In this document: piece by piece, positions 24,994 to 36,000 of the stretch | How the letters are laid out: every line of letters begins with the position of its first letter | How positions within the stretch are numbered: position 1 is the first letter of the stretch | Source: Ottelia alismoides | Lineage: Eukaryota > Streptophyta > Magnoliopsida > Alismatales > Hydrocharitaceae | NCBI GenBank assembly: GCA_037367405.1 | Contig: JAZKJV010002947.1 | Location: 124,001-188,000 of the forward strand | DNA length: 64,000 nucleotides | Direction of reading: 5' to 3' | The notes under the pieces: model-generated | Seen by the model: only the letters and a program-made list of their open reading frames with translations | Databases searched by the model: none | What the model was told of the DNA's origin: nothing | Made by a program: the position numbers and the translations under genes

Positions 24994-25022
24994 AATCTAT
25001 ATATATATATATATATATATAT
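24994..25022. repeat. TA microsatellite
   Basis: Run of about a dozen TA units in the internal part of element E. Confidence 0.85.
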
Positions 25023-25222
25023 CTTCACGAACAAGGAAGAACCAAATCATCTCGAATCTTGAACATAATAATAAATTACCTAAAATCCTCGAGAATCGAC
25101 CCGCTCTGACCATGTTAGAAAACATAATGCAGAAGCAGATCAAAAATAAAGATGAAGAAATATGAACTGCGAGATTTAACGTAGAATCCTACTCCCTAAG
25201 GAGTGGGATGAAACCACGGGAG

Positions 25223-25918
25223 CAGGGTTTAAAAAACCGGACCGGACTAGCCGATCGGACCGGTTGGATCGGGAATTGGCCCCGACCCGGTCGATTCGAT
25301 TGATTTTATGTAATTAATTTCAAAAAAAAATAAAAAAACGATCCAACCACTGGGTAGTGGGACTGGGTTGACTCGGATTGACCTAATTTTTTTATGATTT
25401 ATTATATTTTCAAAAAAATAAAGGTTTAAATAATGAAATAATATAATTTTTATCACTTGTTCCTTCTTAACTTCTGTAATTTCAGTTATACCCATCTCTC
25501 TTTTGGAATATAACTTGTGCCACTACTTTCTTGGAGTAATTTTCTAGAAGCAACTATAAATAAATTTTTACAATATTATATTCAAAAATAATGCTAGAAA
25601 ATGTGACTACCTTTTGTAGAGTTTTACTCGAAATAGACAATCATGTTATTCTATTAAAAGATTTGACATTTTAAATAATTATTTCATTGATATATAGATA
25701 TATTTACATATATGTATCTGATTTTATCGGTTCAAAAAACCAGTTCGATCGGTCGGACCAGTAAATTAAGCTCAATCCGGTTTTTTCCGAGTCGATAAGA
25801 ATGATGATGTCATGCTGACATTATCACCAGTCTGACAGATTTAGACCATCGGTCCGACCCGGTTGGACCAAACCGAAGACTAACCAGTTCAATGTCCGAT
25901 CCGATTTTTAAAACCTTG
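25223..25918. mobile_element. hAT-like MITE (696 bp) in an LTR of element E
   Basis: Ends CAGGGTTTAAAAAACCGG and the inverse CAAGGTTTTAAAAATCGG are inverted repeats of about 26 bp with a few mismatches. The 8-bp duplication is CACGGGAG/CACGAGAG (25215-25222, 25919-25926). The other LTR of E is uninterrupted here (CACGGGAGAACGCC, near 22465). Subterminal repeats of CCGGACCGG type. No transposase frame. Confidence 0.85.
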
Positions 25919-26297
25919 CACGAGAGAACGCCTCAATGGACTGATTTGTTCATTGAACTTTCTTGTTTGATATAGGAGGTCTAGGGCATCTTATATAGCC
26001 TCCACAGAGCCTCCAAGTCCCACCACTAGTAGATGTGGGACTAAACTCCTGAATGTGGTAAATGGATCTTGGAATGATCCATTTACCCATCTAAATGATA
26101 AACGATGCATACTCAAACACGCAGGATGTTAAGATAATGCTAAAATCATAGGCATGTAATATTCTAAAATTCAAACAGATCTACAATCCGGGGGTCAAAA
26201 CATGGAACGAAATCTTAATTTAACATCTAATGACTAACACCATCAATGAAAGTTGTAAAGCATAAATAAATATTCAACAAAAAGGAACAGCACCTAC

Positions 26298-27033
26298 CTC
26301 TTGGAGACAAATGATGTCTGCATTGTAGCTAACAATTTCACGCAATAGATTCTGCCTTCTATAAGACCATGAAAGAGCCCATGAAGGACAGTAACTGTAA
26401 CTTTCACTTGTTGCATATGTTTCAGCAAGAATGTTATATGAAAGCACCACAAAAGTCCCTATCGATGAACTTCGACCATCAGACTCGCAGTAGGCTGCAG
26501 GATCAAGTCTGCTCACAGGAATCAGGCGACGTGGGGTAGGAGTAGGAGCAGGAATGACACGTGAAGTAAAGATTGCCTGAGCTGCTCCCACCGGTATTCT
26601 AGTCTCCACATCTACAGGTACACACTCAAACTTCAAAATTTGCCCTATATCATCAGCAGTCGGTGTATAGGTTCTTAGGCATCCTACTTCAATATAGATT
26701 TCACCATCCTTCCGTCCCGAAGCAGTTCCTGAATAAACATTAGTGGAACGATTGTAAAAGCCTGGACTTTGTGTTGTACCAAACGTAGTAAAACCAGATC
26801 CACCACTACTCGGACGAAAATTTGACTCTTCTTCGGTCCCTTTCTCATTTGCCATATTAAATGCCCGTTCATGTAAGGCGCGATGGTGTTGCCAAGAATC
26901 TGCGAAGCACTTAGAAGTGCAATGGTAGCTCCTAGTAACAGAGACCTTAATGTTGACACAAGCTATGCACTGTAATGTCGCTTTCTCATGAGGATGCACA
27001 CTGCATACTTTCAGGTCATTTTCAATCCGATAC
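26298..27033 (-). CDS. CCR4: CCR4 exon 2 (zinc finger, linker, start of nuclease domain)
   Basis: Begins after TTATTTCTGCAG at 27034 with G|TATCGG, completing Trp53 and reading YRIENDLKVCSVHP. Ends with CTCCAAGAG|GTAGGTG at 26298/26297, a strong consensus donor, after codon GAG (Glu298), so the following intron is phase 0. The 245 complete codons have no interruption. The open frame continues eight codons into the intron (VGAVPFC), but known plant CCR4 proteins continue VQ-DHF at this place, so those codons are intronic. The exon sits 179 bp from LTR element E and 666 bp from LTR element F, both in its own orientation. Confidence 0.92.
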
Positions 27034-30000
27034 CTGCAGAAATAAGCAGAAGCTAAAGCATCATTGAGTCGGAAAATGCCAACTATTTGTCTATTCAATT
27101 TTAAGAAAAAATCCAGCAAATACTTAGAAGTAGGGTAAATTATGGCACACTTCTTATAGACAGAATTTGGTAAGTGAGAGCTACTCAAAACCAAAATCAT
27201 GTTCAGAAAACATTCCATCAATCAGCAGAATCACTAAGGTTCTATAAGTTAGTGTTTTCGAATAATCTTTAAGTTAATAAATGCAAAAGATAAAAATGCT
27301 ATAGAAAATAATCCCACGACATAGAAGGAAACTGATCATTTTATGAAGTGTTGCATCCTCTTTTAAAATCCTTTAATATGTTCACTGCTGCTTTTCTATT
27401 TTTCAGCCCAGCAATACTCATTGACCATTGAGCTCAATCTCAAGGTAAAAAAGCTGCTTAAATGAAGCATTTAGTAGAATTACTAGAATTTAATTTTAAA
27501 CAAATACCAACGGAGCATTTTTTTTAAAATCAGCATGGTACAAGTACTCATCACCATCAAGCAGATATATCTTACTTCAAAAACTGAATAGTGTATATCT
27601 TGGGCCATGCCCAGGTTCAGGTCCATATTATAAAAAATTCTGAAAGGAAATTACGCATCTACTTATCAGGTTATGTAAGCCTAGAGTCTGATTTGAAATT
27701 GTTAGAAAATAGGAATGCGGAAGTGGAATCAGAGAGATAAATATTAAACATGAAGAACAAGGGATTTAAACATGGAATCATACTCCCTAAGGAGCGGGAT
27801 GAAACTAAAGGAGAACGCCTCAAAGGGCTGATAGTCTATTGCTTTTCTCATCTAGATACAACGGGTGTGAGGGTCCATATATAGCCCCCCACTGAGTCTC
27901 CACATCCCACAGACGGTAGATGTGAGACTAAACGACTGGATGGGGTAAATGGATCCTAGAGAGATCTATTTATCCATATCTCACATAAGTGACACATAAC
28001 CAAATACACCAACACTCTCCCTCAAGTAGGAGCATGCAATGCTCAGCTTGAACAAACAGAAAGAAAACTCAACCCACGCTACAAGACACTATAGACAATA
28101 TCAACTCAACGTGCACAACTGTCTGTTGTTGTCGAGGATGTTGCTTCTCATGCTGTGCAGGTGAGGATGACAAACTAGCTGGAGTATGAGTCAAACTGAA
28201 TCTCCTCGTGGGAGTCCACAGTCGCTGGAGACTGAAGTCTGAAGAAGTCTCCTCGTCAGAGAACTGGGTCTCTCCCATCTGGCACAAAGAATGGTACTCT
28301 ACTCTAGAGTTCTTATGAAAACACATAAAACCCTAACCCGTATGGCATAGGGAATGGGATCTCTACTCAGGAGTCCCTATGGAACACATGAAAACCTTGG
28401 CCTAAACATAAAAGATGGAGACCACACAAAAGATGGCAAATGTGTGCATATCTGAAAAGAAGACTGCATACATGTGCGTGTCTAAAAACTGAAGACTCAA
28501 AACCAATCGTCGAGTCTGAATATATGTAGAGTCTAAACAATCGGTCTGGCCTAGAGAATCTAGATATGAACTGGAATCTAAGGATCATGGCCTATAACTC
28601 TATATAATACTCCTCCTTTCTTCTGTACTGGTCGGAATGACAAACATCGACCAAGTTGGGAGAAGACAACAAAGGTGGGGAGAAAACAAAACCAAATAAT
28701 AAGCTGATCGCAAAAAATAGCTTTTCTCGCATTTTTTTCTCAGTTATTTCCATTTTTAATGATCGTCGCCTCTTTTTAAAAAAATAAGCCAATCACATTT
28801 TTCTGGCTTTGTTTCTCACACATTTTTTTGAAACATTTTTTAAACCTTTTCACTTTTTTCGGCTTCTTTTCGTAAAAGAATCATTTTTTAAGCTTCCTTA
28901 TGTACGGCTCCTTTTTTATAAGCGACTTTTCAAAAACATACCTTTCTCTCTCTCTCTATCTTATTTGATCGAGCCCTTTTTTTAATGGCCCAAACCTCAG
29001 CCCACTTGAACTTACAAAGTACAGCAGAAAAAAGTTTAAAATACCAACGGCCCACTTGGGCCTTAACTCCTATTTAGGGTTCCCTTCAGGGAACCCACCT
29101 TCAAATCCGCACCACTCGATGGGGCTCTGCTTGATGCCATCGTCGATGCTACAGAGCGTTGAGGAGGTCAGGGCCACCGTCGCCACGTCGCCTTCCTCCT
29201 TTGGATGTCATGCGTTGTCATCGTCTTTAGCTTGGATGTCGAACTAGGCGTCGCGAGGGAGAGATGCAGTGACATTATCGAAGGAGGATCGATCACCCTC
29301 GCAAACCATGGAGCGCGCGCCACCTAGAGTGACACAAAATGGCAGTGCGCGCAAGGAAGGAGCTCATCTGAAGGCGTTCATTGCTGATGCAGCGAAACTT
29401 CGAGCAAGCGAAGAGGGGGTGCGCGAGATCTTCGATGTTGCGGGAGGGTTCGCGCAAGAAGAGATTCTGCCAAGAGGGGTGAGCTTGCTGCGGCCTGGAA
29501 CCGCCTGGAGGTGATATGCTCTAGTGATAGCCTTCAGCACCATATGGGAATAGTTGCCATCGACGATCGCGTAATGGAGGATGTGCCTTGGAATCATGAG
29601 CGACGAAACTGGAACATGCCTAGATAATTAGGGTTTCAAATGAAAGACCCTAGAATCCTGAACGATACAGAATAGTGATCTTCAAATATAAATCTTCAAG
29701 AACAATCGAGAAGAATCTGCTAATCGAATGTCGCATAAATAAAAAATATGAACTTCTCGATAATTGAACCCTCTGATACCATGTTAGAAAATAGGAATGC
29801 GGAAGCGGAATTTATCTCATAATAAAAAGCACTCATGTGCAATTAGGAAAACAAAAGAAACGAGGAAACAAAAAGTGAGATGCAAAAGAGAGTATCATCT
29901 TATAACAGCATTGGTAGAAAGGGTCAATCCAAACATCCTGTGTTAACTTGCATTCCATGATTCCTTCCCAAGACGGACAATGATGAAATAAAAACAGAGA

Positions 30001-33000
30001 TACTCCACAAAATATTCTCATTGTCCTCTTTGTGGAGGTGTTGCATCCCACTTATCTTTATTTGGAAACAAAATGAGTTTGCACTTTTTAATAATATATT
30101 TATATCAAGATTTTAAGTGCCGATTTCCATGCCCTTTCGCCAATATCTAAAAAGGGCATGCCAACAAAATCCTGGAATGGTGTAAAAACTTATTAAAATC
30201 GACTAAATTCAAATAATAAAGTTTCTAACGATTTTTAAATATATAAAAAACATAATTCTACTGTCATCAAACCTCTAAGGGTTTAATAGAAGTTTGATAG
30301 GTAAAATCGACAGAACTCATTTTATCAACCAAATATATAAAATTCCATATATTAAAAATACATGCAACTATATTTTTATATTACATAACAAGAAATAAAT
30401 AGTAATAAAAGTAGAAGGATGTATAATGAAAGTAAGAAAAAAATCTAATATTCATTTAAAACCTAAAGAGACAAATAAGAAAAATCAGGGAAGAAACAAG
30501 AGCAACAAAGGAAACCCTCTTTACAAAGTTGCAATGCCTCTTGACATCTCTAAGTCTCAAACATACTCGTAAAAGTAGCATGTGCTCACATATTAATTGA
30601 TATTTCAAATACCCACGGGGATGCCCCCCAAATTTTGCCTAAATCACCACAGCGACCAACATGTTATCGCTGGCATCTAGCAATACATATCGTTGTGAAA
30701 AAGTTGGGAAACAGCATGTGCCAACGGCATGCTGTCGGCAAACTACATCATCTGAATCCATGATTTATTTATATCGCATGTTCTTTGTAACCCAGATGAG
30801 ATCCTCGTGCTACAACCTTAAGGCTTAGACAAATTCAAACAAAAATGTGGATTTCATGTGGATCAGATCATGTAATCGGAATTTGCTACAATCACCAAAA
30901 TTTCAAACAAGCAAAACGCGGGCACACAAAAGATAAAATACAAACAATTCTAAATTAATTAAAGAAAATCTTCAAACAATAGAAAGCTCTCCAAAACATC
31001 AATGGAGAAATGGGTGAAAAATCATTGATATAAGCAAATTTCGATGAAAGCATGGGTAAATTCTTTTATTTTTGTTGTTTCATCAAAACAGCATGTATTT
31101 TTTATGAAATTTAGTTGACAATTTACTAACATTTCATTAAAATCTTGGGAAAAAAATAAAGCAACATCTCGATTTCAATGACCTAAAGAAATGGAAATTT
31201 CTAGAGAAATATGACCGACTTGAGTTGAAATTTGAGGCCATGCCTCATTCATCCTCTCCCTAGAATCCCTTCACATAAGTATTTGATCAGAATGCAATCA
31301 CGGTAGATCCCTCATCAAGGCCAACAGAAACCGCTTTAATATATCCACAGATACAAAAAACTGGTCAATAAAGACCGAGACAAGCCGATAGACCAAGTAT
31401 AAGCACATTTGAGGCATCCTACACCTTCAGTAACATCTCAATAATCAACTCAAGTAAACGAAGTGCCAAAGTCATGACCACCCATCACCCATAGTCTATC
31501 GTTAGACAACAAAGTGACATTAAAGTCACCCCCACCATACATGGAACAAGAGGGAAGCTGCTCTGAATCAAACGCATGTCTTAAAAAAGCACATCACTCA
31601 TCAAGGTCTGTGTCGAACCGTCAACGGAAGATAGTGTCATCTACCTCCAAGCACTGAACCATGACAACCAAGAATAGGGATGCAAACGAACAGATACGGA
31701 TACAAATATATGTTTTATCATATCCTTATCCATTTTTAATATGAATGTGGACGTGGATACAGACATTGACAGATATGAAAAATATGTCACCATATCCTTA
31801 AAAAACAGATACAGATGTAAAGCGGATACTGATCTCCTATGAATAATATTAGAAATACTCAATAAGTTCGCTTGATTATACATGTATTGAATGGAATACA
31901 CATGGTCTAAATATACTCAATTTGTTTATATCATTATAATCAGTGTTTCAGATGTCACGATATATCATCGATATATCGATATCGCCAAAGGACCGATATC
32001 GTAACTGGTATGGTTATATGGGCACCTTTTTTGGTCCTTTCTTCACAAATGGATGTCAATATCAGCGATATTTTAGCGATATATCATCGAAATATCATAT
32101 CGACATGAGATCGATATGGATGTTGATATCGATATTTAAACTCTTGATTATAATTATACCAAATATGGTGAAAGAAGGTACAAAATTATATTGTATATGA
32201 TTAAAAATAAATCTACAACTATATTTATATGAAAACAAATGTGCGGATACGGATGTTGATGAATATCAAAGTGATATCCATATCTGTATCCATTTTAAAA
32301 TGTATACGGATATGGACGTGGATGTCAAAATCTGTATAAAATGGATACGATAGTGGATCGATCGGATACAGTTATATCCATATATGTTAGCATCCCTTAA
32401 CGAGTACCAGCCACAGATTTCCACAAAGTTGTACTCCAATCACTGATTTTGGTTTCTTGCACAAAAGGCCAATGGTCACATCACCAAAAGAATACTTGTC
32501 ACTTCCATTTTCTCACAATCATCCATCCTTAACATTATACATTAGATACTTCATTTCGAATAGGTTGAAGACCCAGTCACCCTACCCCCAACGAGCCAGA
32601 TCCACACACAATCCACAACATGAGCTAATACTTGTTCAGCATCCCCCTCCTCCACCATCAACGATTGTGCCTCCTCCACCCACCAAGCCCCCCCCCCACC
32701 CCTCCGCCCCATAACAGACAAAGCATGCTTAAAGTTGTCTTCCATTTCATTCCAACTACTCAACAACATTAGGTGTTCGTCCAAACCTATCTTACCGCCC
32801 TACAATAGTCCTCCAATCAAATAACGGATGAGGTAAAAGCTCGTCAGGCCCCCGAGATAGCTCATCATGACGCACCAGAATGTAATGCGGCAAAATGCCC
32901 CATTGCTCACAAGAGACAAGGCAGATCTGGATCCTCGACCCCCAATGACCCCCACATACTACATCTTGAGTGAAGGGGAATTTACCAGCTTAATGATAGA

Positions 33001-36000
33001 CAATCCTGATGAAAAGACCCCTCTACGATCCACAATCGAAACCCTGCTAGGACTTCTCCATATGGTGTCCCATGGAGGATCTAAATCCATGGAAGGGGAG
33101 CGTCTTGCCCAACCCAATTCGCTCGGCTTGAAATAAAAATGTCTCCTCCCCCACCATTACATCCCTATGGGTTCAGATGTCAACCCCTAACTCTGCCTTC
33201 TCTAGAGCATTTCACGTAAACATCGCATAATTAATAGAGTAAGACAAGGCACTACCGCTAGCACTAATTAAGGGCAATGCCGACTCCCCACGAAAGATGT
33301 CCTCGCCCTCAAGCCAACGCTCCACGAACAATGACACACCATTACGGAAGGTGGGGAAGTGCCATCCAACTGCCAAAAGGAAGACAATCCGATGCACAAC
33401 ATGTGACTCATTGCTAGCTTCCTCGTCCACAAAATCTCGTATGCTAAGCGAGCCTCTGGCGAGCGAGATTGCATCCTCAGATCCCTCTAATCGAGCCAAC
33501 TTGATCAACTTTGTGACAAGGCGAAGATCCTACTATCCAATATCGATGAACTGTGTATGGGTTTAAGATAGCCCCCCTTCAACCGTGAAAACATGATCTC
33601 GCTCTCAACTAACAGTCACATCCTAACATCTCAAACTATGGAAAGGGTACTTCCCCCTAGTGATGCCCCGACAACCCACTACCCAAGCACAACAATTTCG
33701 ACACTCTACAATGATGAGCCCAATGCCCATTACGACTCCCGCAATAAAAGCACCACAACTTAGCAGCCAAAAGTCACTTTCAATAGGATAATGCGAACGT
33801 TGCCAAGCAAGCAAGCAACCCTCATCCTCCAAATGAGATACAGAAATGGCATCCACCACTACGCCTAACATCATCACATCACACCTTGGGTCCTTCATCC
33901 TCATCACCCCTTATCTCCCTCCATCACTTGTAGTAGCCCACGTACTCCCCCATACAATAACAAAGAATGCTTATATTCTTTCACACCATATCTTTTTTCA
34001 ACCTAGATCAATTTATTCATATCCTTTGACCCAATAAAATGTTGTGGTCCAGTAATTCGTTGATAGCAATACCATGCATGTTCCTCACATGTTTCCTGCA
34101 TTTATCGACTCTAAGTCAATCCTCCTTGATCCATGTACTCAATATCGATTATTGCATCTGTGTTGCTCGAGCCATCCTTGTTACTGCTTCATTATTCGCA
34201 CTAACTCACTTTCTTTTGCTCTCTTTGCTCCAAAGATCATTCAACTCTCTCATGCTCTCTATCTCTCCTTTATCATTAATCACCCTCACCATTCTCATGC
34301 ATACTTTGTTCAGTTCTTTAGTTTTTTTATTATATCTTTGTCAGGAAACTTTTCTTGGTGGGGTTACCATAGGGTTGTTACTCCTTATCGAATTTGACCT
34401 AGTTGTTGATATACATGTGTATACATGTTATAGACTATACATAGATTTGTGCATACACACATCCATACATTGTACATACATACAAGTTAAATGATTTGTT
34501 CTATTGTGAGAACCTAGTAGCTCATGCAATTTGGATTCCGTGGTACCTTGGATTGCCTCTTTCATTTCACAACACTATTGCAGAATAAAGAGAGTAGATT
34601 TCCTTGGGATATACAACTAATTGAAGGTTATGGATGTTTAAAAGAGATATAACAAAAAAAACTTTCCTCAAAAAACCACCATCAATGTAAAAAAATGCAA
34701 CAACAAAAATAAAAAATGATGGATCATAACATAGTCATTGCTTGCAAAAAAGTTAATCAAGAAAACATTACTGCAATCTAAAAAAACCAATCCTATTAGA
34801 CATTGCACAACTAGCAAGACTTTAAGGTGCAAAAACCAGAACACCAATTCAAAGCGGTAAGAGATGAATGTACAGAAGCGATATAAAGTAGTTATGATGA
34901 GAACCGCATACAACATAAATCAAAAGAAAAGTTTGAGTGATGGAAATTGCAGGGAAATGCTATAATATCCCAGCAATGAAGAAGATTAGACCATTTGTTA
35001 CACACAATTTGAAAATCAAGATAATACACACTAAATTTGATAGAAACATGAAGTGGAGCAAAGGAAAATTGATCTTGAAATAATCTAGAACCTAAACCTA
35101 CTCCAAACTGACATCGTCGAGTAAGGGAATAGAAAAGGCATGTCCATCATCCACCCTCACGTCGAGTTTATTTTATATTAAATAGAAAGTATATAGTCTT
35201 TTTTAGTACTAACATTTCAATTCATTTCGCTCCCCGCTCCTGCTCACCACTGATTGACGGTCTCTCACCTATGTGGAACTAAGGCCCTAAATGTCAATTT
35301 CGATCACCATTTCGGTGACCGATCGAAACGGAATTTCGACAGAATTTCGGTCGAAATTCGATCGAAATTTTAGTCATTTCGGTCATTTTTTGTACTATGG
35401 CCCTCATATTTAGGACATTTCGACCATTTCGGTCGAATTTCAATTTCGACAGGATATCGATATTCGACAGAAATTCGACCTAATTTCGTTGAAATTTGAG
35501 GCCATGGAAGTATGCGTACAGGTTGGCTTTATAAAGGAAGGCTTGCTCTTTCACAGTTCCGGGTGTACGAAGGGAAGCGATGATAGCCAGAATTAGTGAG
35601 TCCGGAGATTTGAGGAAGATCTTTCTCAAAAGGTGGTTAGTAAGCCCTATTACATTCGAGTAGTTGGCTTAGAAAGCGGCTTGTCGAATGCGGCCCTTTA
35701 ATCGCTCTTTCCTTCGGGCAGGCAGGAGGCATTGAATGAAGCGGTGTTGGTTGTGCTTTTTCATCATGATGACTAGGGGTTTGACGAGTGCGAGGCAGGT
35801 CGAGCAGTTTTATATAATAGTGGACTATTAAAAAAGTATATATCTATCAGAGCCCTTACCCGAGGGCCTATTATATATTGAGTTAAAAAAATGCACGGTA
35901 CTTTTAAAAAATACAGTATGGCAAAATCGAAACTCCACACAAAAAAGTTAACGCCAAAACAAGCAGCACTAAATGGAGCATGAATTAGTGCTTTACTATA

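Larger units (their letters stand above)
22366..26119 (-). mobile_element. Non-autonomous LTR element E with two nested MITEs
   Basis: LTR copies 22366-22669 (304 bp) and 25113-26119 (303 bp after removing a MITE and its duplication) start TGTTGAGTG/TGTTTGAGT and end TTTCTAACA on the minus strand. PBS TGGTCAGAGCGGG at 25112-25100; polypurine tract from 22670. The part next to the polypurine tract resembles the last bases of copia RNase H (AAGCTGAGCATTGCA), so it is probably copia-derived, but no gag or pol domain is present in its 2.4-kb internal region. The flanks CATGG/CGCAG do not match as a target duplication. Confidence 0.75.

Noticed and set aside
22361..26124. Target duplication for element E
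   Set aside because: CATGG and CGCAG do not match; the element may be recombinant.
26274..26297. Open frame continuing eight codons past exon 2
   Set aside because: A strong donor GAG|GTAGGT lies at the point where CCR4 proteins change exon, and the extra residues do not match the family.
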